A stretch of 42,933 nt of DNA from an uncultured Agrobacterium sp. (GCA_913777615.1 CAJYTK010000018.1:65519-108451), one strand, 5' to 3'. Positions 17,330-26,120 are shown, counted from the stretch's first letter. Made by a program: numbers and translations. The notes: generated by a model from the letters alone, not told the origin.

Positions 17330-18101
17330 AGCGGGAGAATCCCAGAAAACGTTCGGCCATGAAAACGATGCCGATGGACAGGAAAGCGAGGAGCGAGGAA
17401 AGAGCGGCAACCGACGGATCGAAGACGATTTCCATATAGCCCAGCATGTCGATCGGCAGCGTGCGAACGCCCGGCCCCGACAGGAAGAGCGAGACCGGCA
17501 CCTGATTGAAGCTGGTGACGAAACCAAGAATGAAGGCCGACAGAATGCCGCCCCGGATGTTCGGCAGCACGACACGGAAGAAAGCACCAAGCCGCGACGA
17601 GCCGAGCAGCACCGCAGCCTCTTCGATATCCGAGCGCAAATTCGTCAGGCTGGCGGACACCACTCGCACGGCATAGGGAAGGATCAGCGCGGTGTGTGCG
17701 AGGAAAAGGGCAAGCGTAATGCCGATGCCGAAAGGCACAACGAAATAGCGAAGCAATGCCAGACCGACGATGATTCCCGGAACGATGATCGGAGCGGAGA
17801 CGACGGTGCGGATCGTTTCCGAAAAGGGAAGTTTGTAGCGAGACATGGCATAAGCCGCCGGGATGCCAAGCAGGAGTGCTGCGAATGTACCGCCAATGGC
17901 GAGGAACATCGACATGGCGAAGCTGTCGCGGAAGCTTTCCACCGTGAAGACCTTGGCGATCCATTTCAGCGAGAAGCCCTGCGGCGGGAAGGCCAGCGTA
18001 TCGCCGGCCGAAAACGAGGCGGCAACGATGATCAGGAAAGGCCCGATCAGAAAGCCGATGACCAGGACAAGGGTCAGGGGAATGAAGAGATGGCGGGTCA
18101 T
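17322..18101 (-). CDS. ABC transporter permease (PotC-like)
   Basis: A 259-residue inner-membrane protein with six predicted helices, first at about residues 7-28. The EAA loop for contact with the ATPase is seen in DIEEAAVLLGSSRLGAFFRV, close to the classical EAA---G consensus. It belongs to the spermidine/putrescine-iron type permeases. Its ATG overlaps the stop of the preceding permease by four bases (18098-18101). The pair forms the transmembrane channel of the importer. Confidence 0.93.
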   Translation of the reverse strand: MTRHLFIPLTLVLVIGFLIGPFLIIVAASFSAGDTLAFPPQGFSLKWIAKVFTVESFRDSFAMSMFLAIGGTFAALLLGIPAAYAMSRYKLPFSETIRTVVSAPIIVPGIIVGLALLRYFVVPFGIGITLALFLAHTALILPYAVRVVSASLTNLRSDIEEAAVLLGSSRLGAFFRVVLPNIRGGILSAFILGFVTSFNQVPVSLFLSGPGVRTLPIDMLGYMEIVFDPSVAALSSLLAFLSIGIVFMAERFLGFSRYV

Positions 18102-18925
18102 TTCCTGTTCCTTGCCGTTGCAATGCGCTTGAGCAGGATATTGGCCGCAAAACTCATGACGATCAGAATGAAGGCAATGACGCTTGCAGCGACGAAATTG
18201 TTGGACACCGTCACCTGCTGATAGAGCAACGTTTCCAGCATCAGGACCTTGGATCCGCCGAGGATGGCGGGTGTGATGTAGGCAGTGAGCGAGCCGGTGA
18301 AGACCAGCGTGCCGCCAACGACGAGGCCCTCTTTGGTCAGCGGAATGATAACCTTCCAGAACACCTGAAACCAGTTTGCACCCAGAACCCGCGAGGCGGC
18401 CACTACATCGCGCGGCATGTTTTCCAGCGCGCTGATCAGCGAAATGATCATCAAGGGCAGGAAGAGTTGCAAAAGTCCGATGAACACCGCCGTTTCGCTA
18501 AAGAGGATACGGATGGGACTGTCGGTCAGACCGAGGAATTTCAGCGCCTCGTTGACGATACCGGTGCGACCGAGAATGACGATCCAGGCATAGGTGCGTG
18601 CCACCGGCGAAATCATCAAGGGCAGAATGACCAGATTGATCATATGTCCCTTGGATCCTGGCGGCAGGCTGACGATGGCAAAGGCCGCAGCGTAACCGAT
18701 AACGGCCGAAACGGCCGTCACCAGCGCTCCGAGCTTTAAAGTGCGCAGAAACACCGCTTGGTTCAAGGGATCGGAAAAGAAGCTCGTATAGGCTTGCAAC
18801 GTCCATCCGTCCGCAGAGCGAAAGCCTTCCGACAGCAGAATGAAAACGGGCACGAGAAAAACTGCCGCCGCAAAGATTGCGGCGGGCAAGGCAAGTACAA
18901 AAGCCTCGGTCCGATTTTGAAACAT
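18098..18925 (-). CDS. ABC transporter permease (PotB-like)
   Basis: A 275-residue inner-membrane protein with about six helices and the EAA loop in ENMPRDVVAASRVLGANWFQ. The second helix region SPVARTYAWIVILGRTGIVN is typical of the PotB branch. It follows the binding-protein gene after 85 bp, a longer gap than elsewhere in the operon; this gap holds a short palindrome (18977-18989) that may help set different mRNA levels for the binding protein and the permeases. Confidence 0.93.
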   Translation of the reverse strand: MFQNRTEAFVLALPAAIFAAAVFLVPVFILLSEGFRSADGWTLQAYTSFFSDPLNQAVFLRTLKLGALVTAVSAVIGYAAAFAIVSLPPGSKGHMINLVILPLMISPVARTYAWIVILGRTGIVNEALKFLGLTDSPIRILFSETAVFIGLLQLFLPLMIISLISALENMPRDVVAASRVLGANWFQVFWKVIIPLTKEGLVVGGTLVFTGSLTAYITPAILGGSKVLMLETLLYQQVTVSNNFVAASVIAFILIVMSFAANILLKRIATARNRK

Positions 18926-18976
18926 GGCTGTGTGTCCTCAAGGGTCCATCAGCAAAAAGACGCCATCCTGGAAATC

Positions 18977-18989
18977 CGGATCGGATCCG
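18977..18989. repeat. Short palindrome CGGATC-G-GATCCG between binding-protein and permease genes
   Basis: Six-base arms around one central base, in the only sizeable gap of the operon. In importer operons such elements often lie after the binding-protein gene, where they stabilise its mRNA. There is no T run. Function is inferred and weak. Confidence 0.3.
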
Positions 18990-19010
18990 AGGTTGACGCC
19001 CAACTGCAGA

Positions 19011-20033
19011 TTATTGCCCCACCTTCGCGTTCCACTCGGCAACCCACTTATCACGGTAGTCGAGCGCCGTGGCTGATGGGATGAGCTGGAGACTTTTGAC
19101 CGTTTCCTCACCATAGGTCAGATTGTTCGCCACCTCTTCGGAAACCTTGACCTCCTTGTTGGTCGGGCTATCCACCAACTTGTCTGCCAGCGCCTTCTGC
19201 GTTTCGGTCGAGAGCCAGAAATCCATGAATTGCAGCGCCAGATCCTCGTTCTTCGTACCCTTCGGCACGACGAGCACGTTCATGCCGCCTGTCTGGCCTT
19301 CCTTGGGCGTCGCCCAGGCGAGCGGCAGATCGAGCTTTGTGAAAGGCGCCCAGGAGAAACGACCGATGGGTGCTGCCCAGATTTCTTCCTGCTGCATCAG
19401 CTGCACCAACTGCGACGACTTTACGTAGAAAGTAACGATATCATCCTTCTTGGCGCCGACGGCCTCGATCGGTCCGCCGAGATCCGGCATATCCTTATCC
19501 AGGGCCTTACCAAGCATATAGAGTGCCGGCGGACCCTGATTGGTGGTGACATTCGGGAAAGCGATGTGATCGACCACACCATCCTTGAGAAGATCGGCCC
19601 AGCTATCGATCTTCATCTTGTCCGTCCGGTAGACGATGGAGGTCGCATAAAGATTGACGCCGACGCTCATGCCATCGCCATTCGGATCTTTGGCAATGTC
19701 GTAGAGCTTGTCGATGTTCGGCACCTTGGCCGTGTCGATCTTTTGGATCAAATCCTTGCGTGCAGCGGACAATGCATCCGCCATCGAGACGATGGCGAGA
19801 TCGACGACCGGATTTGCCTTGTTGGCCTCCATCTTGGCCAAGCGCTCGACGCTGTTGCCGGTTTCGACGACGAGTTTGCAGCCGCACTTCTTTTCGAAGG
19901 GCGTGTAAACCAGTTCCTTGAACTCGTCCTGCGCGAAGGCATAGACGGAAATCGTCAATGTCTTATCCTGCGCCTGAGCGACACCGAGGGACAGCATCAG
20001 GGCCGTTCCCGATGTCAAAATGATCTTCTTCAT
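19011..20033 (-). CDS. ABC transporter periplasmic substrate-binding protein (PotD-like family)
   Basis: A 340-residue exported protein. The signal peptide is about residues 1-21 (Lys-Lys, hydrophobic core, cleavage near VAQAQ). The mature part has the extracellular solute-binding fold of the spermidine/putrescine and iron class, with ISVYAFAQDEFKELVYTPFE at its start and the hinge-side segment WAAPIGRFSWAPF. It has an odd KKCGC pair near residue 50. Its ATG overlaps the LacI stop by four bases. Co-encoded nucleoside hydrolase and adenine deaminase suggest a nucleoside or purine-like ligand and not a polyamine, but the binding residues cannot be assigned by eye. Confidence 0.9.
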   Translation of the reverse strand: MKKIILTSGTALMLSLGVAQAQDKTLTISVYAFAQDEFKELVYTPFEKKCGCKLVVETGNSVERLAKMEANKANPVVDLAIVSMADALSAARKDLIQKIDTAKVPNIDKLYDIAKDPNGDGMSVGVNLYATSIVYRTDKMKIDSWADLLKDGVVDHIAFPNVTTNQGPPALYMLGKALDKDMPDLGGPIEAVGAKKDDIVTFYVKSSQLVQLMQQEEIWAAPIGRFSWAPFTKLDLPLAWATPKEGQTGGMNVLVVPKGTKNEDLALQFMDFWLSTETQKALADKLVDSPTNKEVKVSEEVANNLTYGEETVKSLQLIPSATALDYRDKWVAEWNAKVGQ

Positions 20034-21097
20034 GTGTGTTCTCCAGCTGTGAGGGGTCTGTCTTCAGTCTGCTTCTTGTTATTGGCGGCGGAGGAGGAAC
20101 GGCGAATGACGAGCTCCATGGCCACTTTGGAAATATCGGCGATCACGCCCCCCGTCTCGGGCCGGAGCGTAGGGTCTTCGGTGTCGATGGCGCGAACGAG
20201 CGCTGCGATCGCAGCATCGGCAATGCGCGTCATATCCATGCGTACAGTCGTGAGCGACGGCGTGACGACCGGCGCAAAGATAAGATCATCGAAACCGGTG
20301 ACGCTTGCCTGCTCCGGCACCGCAATCCCTTCGTCCTGAAGTTCGGTCAGGACACGCAGCGCATGCAAATCCGACGCAGCGGCAAAAGCGGTAAAACCTT
20401 CCTGCACCTTATCGGCAACACCGAGCCGACAGCCCTCACCCCTTTGGTGTTCGAGCGGTGCGATCCAGAGCGTTTCGCTACGGGCCGATGCGGAAAGACC
20501 GGCGCGAATTCCTCCAACGCGATCGTTCTGCACGTTGGAATCCGGATTTCGGGCAATGATCACGACATCCCGGTGGCCGAACCCGGCAAGGTGGCGGCCG
20601 ATTTGCACGCCGCCGTCCCAGTGATCGGCGGCAACGGTGTTGCCAGGCGTGGAGGGAGAATCGATCACCGCTACCGGGCAATCGACATTTGCAATCCTGG
20701 TGCCGCGGCGTGGAATGACGACCATGGCTTCGACACCGCGCTCAATCAGCCGGTTGATCGCTTCTGTCTGCTTGGCGACCTCACCGTGGGAGTCCGCAAT
20801 CAGAACGCCATAACCGGCATTTGCCGCAGCCTTTTCGATAGCTTGAGCGATCTGAGGAAAGAGAGGATTGCCAATATCGGGAAGAACGAGGCCCAGAACG
20901 CCGCTTCGTCCGGTACGTAGCGCCCGCGCAGCCGGGCTTGGCACGTAGCCGAGTTCAGCCGCCATGCGACGTATCCGGTCCGTCAGCTCCGATGATACCC
21001 TGCCCTTGCCGGAGAGCGCGTTGGACACAGTGGCGCTCGAAACGCCGAGGGCGGCGGCAATCCCGGTCAGATTTGCGGCAGGCTTTTGCGAAGCCAT
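20030..21097 (-). CDS. LacI-family transcriptional regulator of the purine operon
   Basis: A 355-residue regulator. The N-terminal helix-turn-helix and hinge are plain: LTGIAAALGVSSATVSNALS, then DRIRRMAAELGYVPSPAARA. The rest is a periplasmic-binding-protein-like sensor domain with the family marks GLVLPDIGNPLF and ASVTGFDDLIFAP. The ATG at 21097 is preferred; a GTG one codon earlier is possible. It is the first gene of the seven-gene minus-strand operon, so it likely controls its own operon through the palindrome 27 bp upstream. The inducer is probably a nucleoside, base or related compound. Confidence 0.94.
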   Translation of the reverse strand: MASQKPAANLTGIAAALGVSSATVSNALSGKGRVSSELTDRIRRMAAELGYVPSPAARALRTGRSGVLGLVLPDIGNPLFPQIAQAIEKAAANAGYGVLIADSHGEVAKQTEAINRLIERGVEAMVVIPRRGTRIANVDCPVAVIDSPSTPGNTVAADHWDGGVQIGRHLAGFGHRDVVIIARNPDSNVQNDRVGGIRAGLSASARSETLWIAPLEHQRGEGCRLGVADKVQEGFTAFAAASDLHALRVLTELQDEGIAVPEQASVTGFDDLIFAPVVTPSLTTVRMDMTRIADAAIAALVRAIDTEDPTLRPETGGVIADISKVAMELVIRRSSSAANNKKQTEDRPLTAGEHT

Positions 21098-21123
21098 CAC
21101 TCGTCGCCCCTGCTAACTCTTGC

Positions 21124-21135
21124 TTAAACGTTTAA
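21124..21135. promoter_or_regulatory. LacI-type operator (TTAAACGTTTAA)
   Basis: A perfect 12-bp palindrome with the central CG typical of LacI-family operators, located 27 bp upstream of the LacI start codon and about 270 bp before the divergent flavin reductase gene. It fits autoregulation of the whole operon. I saw no second copy in the window, though I checked only by eye. Confidence 0.65.
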
Positions 21136-21406
21136 TCACGTTATTCGAAACAAGCCTTCTTGTCGAGTCGGGGCGCGTGAATTTTCGATTCAAGTAGAGA
21201 GACATCAAGGTGAGTTGACGTGCGACCTTGGTCCTCAGGTGGATGGGATTCCGAGCACGCTTCGATATGCAAGCGCTACGGTAGGAGCCAGTCGCACACA
21301 GATCATTCTACAAAATCGATCAACAAAGAAATCCTTTGGCTGTGGCCCGCGCAGCGACGTTGCTAGCTTTAAGCTGTTCAAGGACGGACGCTGAAAGGTG
21401 GAGACG
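21136..21406. other. Divergent intergenic region without a recognisable gene
   Basis: Together with the operator just to its left, this region separates the LacI operon from the flavin reductase gene by 309 bp. It contains an inverted repeat, CAAGGT at 21206-21211 and ACCTTG at 21225-21230 with a 13-base loop, of unknown role. No open frame with a good ribosome site, RNA gene or mobile-element end was found. Confidence 0.5.
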
Positions 21407-21931
21407 ATGACAGCGACAGTGACTTACATACATGAGGAGCGAGAGAATATCGCTCGCGAAGCGGCAGACCTGAAAACCGCCATGCGCCAGGTTGCGTCGG
21501 GCGTCAGTATCATCACGGCAGGTCATGGCAGCTATCGTACGGGCGCAACCGTCACCTCAGCAACGGCGCTGTCGACGGAACCGCCGACGATGATCGTCAA
21601 CATCAACCGATCTTCTTCCACATGGCCGGTCATCGCCCGCTTCAACCACTTCTGCGTCAATATCCTGTGCAGCGATCAGGAAGCGATTGCGTCGCGCTTT
21701 GCGGGCTTGGGTGGTTTTAAGGGTGCTGAACGCTATGAGGGGGCGGACTGGTTCGAGCTTGAAAGCGGAGCGTCTGGTTTGCGCGGCGCGCTTGCGGTGA
21801 TCGATTGCGCCGTCGAAGATGTGGTGGAGCGCCACACCCACGCCATCGTCATCGGTCGGGTGCTGTCCATCACCCATAGCGAAGGACAAGCGCTCGTCTA
21901 CCGCGCGGGTCAATATTTTCCTGTCGGTTAG
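21407..21931 (+). CDS. Flavin reductase-like domain protein
   Basis: A 174-residue FMN-binding protein of the flavin reductase-like family (small component of two-component flavin monooxygenases, HpaC/RutF type). The core is LKTAMRQVASGVSIITAG, then GATVTSATALSTEPPTMIVN, RFNHFCVNILCSDQ for flavin contact, and a late GRVLSI strand followed by YRAGQYFPV. ATG 21407 follows AAAGGTGGAG and is preferred over a GTG three codons earlier. No partner monooxygenase lies nearby, so it may reduce flavin for an enzyme encoded elsewhere. RutF-like function in pyrimidine degradation is possible but not supported by its neighbours. Confidence 0.88.
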   Translation: MTATVTYIHEERENIAREAADLKTAMRQVASGVSIITAGHGSYRTGATVTSATALSTEPPTMIVNINRSSSTWPVIARFNHFCVNILCSDQEAIASRFAGLGGFKGAERYEGADWFELESGASGLRGALAVIDCAVEDVVERHTHAIVIGRVLSITHSEGQALVYRAGQYFPVG

Positions 21932-22060
21932 GTGCTAACGCTCAGAGCGCCGGTATCCTCCTAAACGCACATGGGACGCTCAGTCGCCTTTAATCGGCAC
22001 ACTGTGCTTTAGAAAAATTGGCTTCGATTTTCGGGCCGATGCTGTCGAGATCGTATTGCC

Positions 22061-22504
22061 TCAAGCCGTCTTGTTCACCGATTTGTCGCCGGTGTTCAGT
22101 ACGAACTGCTCGAGCGTCATGGTGTCGAGAACCGAAGCCATGGCGTCCCTGACATCCGTCATCGAGCGCCGGACCTGACAGATCTCCGGGTCGGAACAGT
22201 CTTCGCAAGCTTCGAAGGCCGTACGGCTGGCGCAACGGATGGGGGCAAGCGGTCCATCAAGCGCACGAATAACCTGGCCTATGTAGATTTCAGAGGCTGG
22301 CTTCGACAGCGCATAGCCGCCGCCCGGCCCCTTCTTGGACCGCAACATGCCTTCGTTGCGAAGCTCAAGCAAAATCGCATCAAGGAATTTCTTCGGTATA
22401 TTGTTACGGGAGGCAATATCGCTGACAAAGGCGGTCTGGCCCTTGTCGAGACCGGCAAGATCGATCATCGCTTTCAGGCCGTATTTTCCCTTTTTTGTCA
22501 GCAT
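22061..22504 (-). CDS. Rrf2-family transcriptional regulator with four-cysteine cluster
   Basis: A 147-residue winged-helix regulator. The N-terminus KKGKYGLKAMIDLA and the wing RSKKGPGGGYALSKP are Rrf2 hallmarks. Cys91, Cys100, Cys103 and Cys109 form a C-x8-C-x2-C-x5-C group at the place where IscR, NsrR and RirA hold an iron-sulfur cluster; the spacing is not the same as IscR. A redox, iron or sulfur signal is therefore likely. It stands alone, with upstream palindromes at 22591-22610 that may be operators. Which genes it controls is not visible here. Confidence 0.9.
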   Translation of the reverse strand: MLTKKGKYGLKAMIDLAGLDKGQTAFVSDIASRNNIPKKFLDAILLELRNEGMLRSKKGPGGGYALSKPASEIYIGQVIRALDGPLAPIRCASRTAFEACEDCSDPEICQVRRSMTDVRDAMASVLDTMTLEQFVLNTGDKSVNKTA

Positions 22505-22590
22505 TGCGGTCTTTCATCAAAAGTTGTTGCTTGCAAATCGGCTGACCCCATCGCTCGTACTGGTCATTCACGCATTGACGGTCAAAAACG

Positions 22591-22610
22591 CGTTCGAACG
22601 TTCGTACGAA
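22591..22610. promoter_or_regulatory. Two back-to-back perfect 10-bp palindromes
   Basis: CGTTCGAACG is directly followed by TTCGTACGAA. Each is a perfect palindrome and they share the TTCG half-site, giving evenly spaced repeats. They lie about 87-106 bp upstream of the Rrf2 start codon, just ahead of a TTGACC hexamer (minus strand) that could be a -35 element. An operator for the Rrf2 protein or another regulator is likely; the binding protein is unknown. Confidence 0.45.
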
Positions 22611-22668
22611 ATAACCCTGTCCAGCCAGCCTGCGGTCACGAGATTCACGCCGAAACAGAAAATCCGAA

Positions 22669-22688
22669 GTGTGTTTCACACGATGAAA
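22669..22688. repeat. Overlapping inverted repeats upstream of the Rrf2 gene
   Basis: GTGTG-TTT-CACAC at 22669-22681 overlaps TTTCA-N5-TGAAA at 22674-22688. Both are perfect in their arms. They lie in the 284-bp region between the Rrf2 gene start and the end of bcsK, which holds no recognised gene. Their role is unknown; they could also form a small RNA hairpin at the end of the cellulose operon. Confidence 0.3.
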
Positions 22689-22788
22689 GATCGCAACGCT
22701 CTTCCAGCTGACTTTAAAAACCACATACTGTTCCCGACATGAACTTTCAATGAATTCCATGAAAATAGTCGAATAGGTGGACGCTGGC

Positions 22789-25074
22789 TTATCCGCCTTG
22801 TGGGCCGCGGCTCGGACGCGCGTCGCGCGCTGCAGCCAGACCTCGAATGGCATCGGGATTTCCGGTTGCTGCAGTTGCCTCGAAAACCTGGACTGCCTCG
22901 CCATACCGGTTCATATTGAGATAGGCATAACCACGAATGACCATCAGATCGATGCGCTCGCTGGCGTACCTCGCCCGCTGATCGAGAAGGATGAGCGCTT
23001 CCTCGTAATGTTTGTTACGATAGGCTGCGAGCGCACGGTCGGTGAGGATCGCGACCTGCAGCTCCGTTGCCTTTTGCCGGTCCATCGATGATTTCGTGGC
23101 CGACACCGCTGCATTGTCGGTCAGCCCCATGCGAAGATAGGCAAGGCTCTGGCCATAGGCGGCATCGCTGCGGGTTGTGGGCTCCCCACGTTTGATGGCG
23201 ACGGAGAAAGCCTGTGCCGCTTCGGCTGGTCTGTTCACCTCCATCAAACACCAGCCCTGTTGCAGCGCGCCTTGCGCGGACAATGTTTCCGGATTGGGAT
23301 GGGTTGAACATCGTCCCGGCCTGCGCCCAGTCCGAACGTTCTGTGCCTGACGCGGCATTGCCGGTTCGTAGGCGACCGGACCGGTGGGTGGTGATACGAG
23401 GCGCGACCCTTCGGCGACTGCCCGTGAGGATGCCTGGACAGGTGCGGGCGCCGTTACCGCCGGGTTGGACGCAATAACGCCCGTCTGGGCCACAGGGCGG
23501 CCGACATCGAGGATGCGCTGGGATTTGGACCCCCATTGCTGCTGAAGACGGCGAACCTCTGCGATATCATTGAGCTCTTGATACGTCAGCGCAAGACCAT
23601 AAGCCGAAGGCTCATCATCCGGCTTCCATTGTAACGCCGTTGAAAACCACTGCTGCGCCAGTTGCGGCTGCTGGAAGGCGCGAGAGTACCAGCCAAATTC
23701 CTGTGCGACTGCCGCGTCTTTCTGCGCCACCGTTTCTGCAGCGATACGCTGCAACACATCCGGCGCCAGAACGACTGGTGGATCGAGCGCCAGAAGGTTC
23801 GCAGCCGCCGCCAGATAGGTCGCACGCGCGCCATCCGAAGAGTCGCGCCATTTAAACATGATCTCCTCAGCCTCTCGCGGCTCTCCGCGCGCCACCAATG
23901 CCAGCGCGAGTCCTTCCGAAGCCGAAGCGGAATCGTCAACCTCTCTTGCACGGCGGAACCACTTTTCCGCATCGTCCATCTTCTCACGCTCGACATTGTA
24001 CCACCCAAGCAGAAGCGCATCGCTTGCAAGCTTGTTGGTTTCCGCCAACCTTTCCAGACGGGACAGATAGGCAGGCGGCACAGTCACCTTGGGATCTTCA
24101 CCAGCCTTCGCAACGAACTGGCGTGCGAGGTCGTCCTTTAACGGCTCGAATTCGAGCTGGCCGTCAGGCCCAGGCTTCTCACGAGACAGAAGATCTTGGG
24201 TCATTGAAATCGGCAGCAGTTCCGAGGCCTTTTGGACCGTCGCGAGACGTTCAGCCGGATTTTGGCAGTTGCTGAGCACGTAATTATAGGCGTCACGCGC
24301 ACGCTCCGGCTTTTCGACGCGGACAAAAGCCTCCGCCACGCGCCAGAGCACATCGACCTCGCTGCAGGTCAACAGACCGGGATTTTCAGCAGCGACCCCG
24401 ATCACCGCATTATATTGCTTGAGATCCGATGCGTTGACGAGGCGCTGGCGGGCCTCGGCAAGGTCCAGCATCTGCTTGAGATTATCCGGCGGCTGCCATC
24501 CGGCTTCGGCAGCCTGACGATCGGCAATCGCCTTTCGCGCTTCGGAGTAGCGGCCACTGGCGTAAAGCTGCCACATCGCCTCCAACTGCGGGTCGCCGGT
24601 CGGAGCGGCTGCCGCAGGATCGGTGGGCGGCGTCCAGTTTGGATAAAGGGCTTTCAAGCGGGCAATTTCCGCTTGCAGACGTGCCGTATCGCCGCGCGCG
24701 GCAAAGTAACGAAGCGCACTTTCATCCACCACCGGTACGGTTTCGCTAGCGACAGGCTGTCCGGACTGGACAGTGCCTGGGCTGGTGCGCGGCGGCGATG
24801 GCGCATTGTGTGGCGCCTGTGAGACATCTACAGATGACGCCGGCGGCGCGGAGAGAGTGGTGGAGGATTCCGCCGGCCTCTGACCCGAGGTCAGCGGGGC
24901 GGTACTCTTTTGCGCATTTCCATTGCCGAGTTCGGCGGCGAAAGCCCCTGTTTTATGTTCCGAGGTTGAATGAACGCTCTTCACCTGACCAAGAAGCTCG
25001 TCGCGCGACTGATACAGTGCGACGGCGCACAGAGACAGCACGGCAGCGGAAAGCAGAAGTGGCTTCTTGTTCAT
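22789..25074 (-). CDS. bcsK: TPR-repeat protein of the cellulose operon (BcsK-type)
   Basis: A 761-residue protein with an N-terminal membrane anchor or signal (KPLLLSAAVLSLCAVALYQ), a low-complexity Ser/Pro/Ala region to about residue 110, and many tetratricopeptide-like helical repeats after that (for example AAYGQSLAYLRMGLTDNAAV near the C-terminus). It ends without the outer-membrane beta-barrel seen in BcsC. This is the layout of BcsK in Agrobacterium-type cellulose operons, where it is thought to serve in periplasmic assembly or export. ATG 25074 overlaps the bcsZ stop by four bases and has AGGA in good spacing, so it is preferred over ATG 25080. It is the last gene of the operon. Confidence 0.82.
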   Translation of the reverse strand: MNKKPLLLSAAVLSLCAVALYQSRDELLGQVKSVHSTSEHKTGAFAAELGNGNAQKSTAPLTSGQRPAESSTTLSAPPASSVDVSQAPHNAPSPPRTSPGTVQSGQPVASETVPVVDESALRYFAARGDTARLQAEIARLKALYPNWTPPTDPAAAAPTGDPQLEAMWQLYASGRYSEARKAIADRQAAEAGWQPPDNLKQMLDLAEARQRLVNASDLKQYNAVIGVAAENPGLLTCSEVDVLWRVAEAFVRVEKPERARDAYNYVLSNCQNPAERLATVQKASELLPISMTQDLLSREKPGPDGQLEFEPLKDDLARQFVAKAGEDPKVTVPPAYLSRLERLAETNKLASDALLLGWYNVEREKMDDAEKWFRRAREVDDSASASEGLALALVARGEPREAEEIMFKWRDSSDGARATYLAAAANLLALDPPVVLAPDVLQRIAAETVAQKDAAVAQEFGWYSRAFQQPQLAQQWFSTALQWKPDDEPSAYGLALTYQELNDIAEVRRLQQQWGSKSQRILDVGRPVAQTGVIASNPAVTAPAPVQASSRAVAEGSRLVSPPTGPVAYEPAMPRQAQNVRTGRRPGRCSTHPNPETLSAQGALQQGWCLMEVNRPAEAAQAFSVAIKRGEPTTRSDAAYGQSLAYLRMGLTDNAAVSATKSSMDRQKATELQVAILTDRALAAYRNKHYEEALILLDQRARYASERIDLMVIRGYAYLNMNRYGEAVQVFEATAATGNPDAIRGLAAARDARPSRGPQGG

Positions 25075-26120
25075 AGGCATTCCTGATTCGCTTGCGCTAC
25101 GAAAGACAAAGCCAAGAGATGCAACGTAGATGGATAATAAAGTGTTGACGTGTAGTTTAGAAGTTCTGCCGGAATGGGCTTTTTCGCGGCCTTGCAGGCC
25201 AGAAGAGCAGGCATGATCCGGTAGCCCGCATCCGAAAGCACATCCTTGGCCGCTCCTGATTTCAGGTCGAAGGTCGCGATATCTCCACCCTCCAGCGACA
25301 TGCCTGCTGCCATACGGATGTAAAGATCGGGCGAGCCGACACCGCCTCTCACGAGATAAAGTGGAATACGAACGGAATTGTAACCGAACTCGCTCGGGAA
25401 CCCATCGGCAGGGCGGGGTTTGGTCCGGACTGACACCCAGTCGGCAGGCAATTTGCGCGGGCCAAATGCAAAACCGTTAAGAGCGCTCAAACCGTCTGCC
25501 GAAAGCCTGTCCCAGACGGGCGAAGGCGCAAGTTCGTTCAGCAGCGGAAACGCCTCGAAGATATAGTAGGATGGGTTGGTGACCGGCCCGTCCTGTCTGT
25601 CGCGGTCTGCGAAGCCCGACACCGCCGGAAGCAGCAACGTCCTTCCGCCCCGCTCGATAACCGCCTTGTCAAGCAGCGCCTTTGCAATAACGCGACCGGC
25701 CTCTGCAAAATCCTGGCGTCCCCATTGCCGAGCGGCAAGGGCAAGCGCCTGTGCAATGAGAATATCGCCGTCCGTTGCGTTGTTGATATCGGAGACATGC
25801 GGCTTGGATTGCGGATCCCATTTCCAGGCGGCGAGGCCATCATCCCGAATGAGAAGTTCCGTCCTTGTGAAAGACCAGATCAACTCGAACGTGGCGGGAT
25901 CGTCCGCAAGAACCGCAAGCCACATGCCATAGCCTTGTCCCTCGCTATGGCTGATGCCGTTATTGCCGGTATCGACAATCCGTCCCGAGGCATCCAGAAA
26001 GGCTGCGCGATAGCTCTGCCAATCCGCTGCATCGATAGATGCGGCCCTGCCGCTTAACGGAACCATCGCGATCCCCAGCAGCACTATCGTTTGGAGGAAT
26101 TTTAGGACAAATCTCGTCAT
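25071..26120 (-). CDS. bcsZ: Endo-1,4-beta-glucanase, glycoside hydrolase family 8 (BcsZ/CelC)
   Basis: A 349-residue exported cellulase (GH8) that trims cellulose during synthesis. The signal peptide is about residues 1-26 ending in SGRAAS. Active-site segments are seen: GISHSEGQGYGMWLAV with the general-acid Glu, and NNATDGDILIAQAL; the DGFPSEFGYNSVRIPLYL region builds the (alpha/alpha)6 barrel wall. Length matches E. coli BcsZ. The ATG at 26120 overlaps the bcsB stop by four bases; the longer upstream frame lies inside bcsB. In Agrobacterium this gene is known as celC. Confidence 0.94.
   Translation of the reverse strand: MTRFVLKFLQTIVLLGIAMVPLSGRAASIDAADWQSYRAAFLDASGRIVDTGNNGISHSEGQGYGMWLAVLADDPATFELIWSFTRTELLIRDDGLAAWKWDPQSKPHVSDINNATDGDILIAQALALAARQWGRQDFAEAGRVIAKALLDKAVIERGGRTLLLPAVSGFADRDRQDGPVTNPSYYIFEAFPLLNELAPSPVWDRLSADGLSALNGFAFGPRKLPADWVSVRTKPRPADGFPSEFGYNSVRIPLYLVRGGVGSPDLYIRMAAGMSLEGGDIATFDLKSGAAKDVLSDAGYRIMPALLACKAAKKPIPAELLNYTSTLYYPSTLHLLALSFVAQANQECL

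Noticed and set aside
19230-20339. Long plus-strand open frame over the binding-protein and LacI genes
   Set aside because: Both minus-strand genes are unmistakable families with coupled starts and stops; the plus frame is Arg/His-rich shadow sequence.
21939-21949. CGCTC-A-GAGCG after the flavin reductase gene considered as terminator
   Set aside because: One-base loop and no T run; chance palindromes of this size are common in such DNA.
22789-25074. Calling the TPR protein BcsC
   Set aside because: No outer-membrane beta-barrel follows the repeats and the operon otherwise matches the Agrobacterium type, so BcsK is better.
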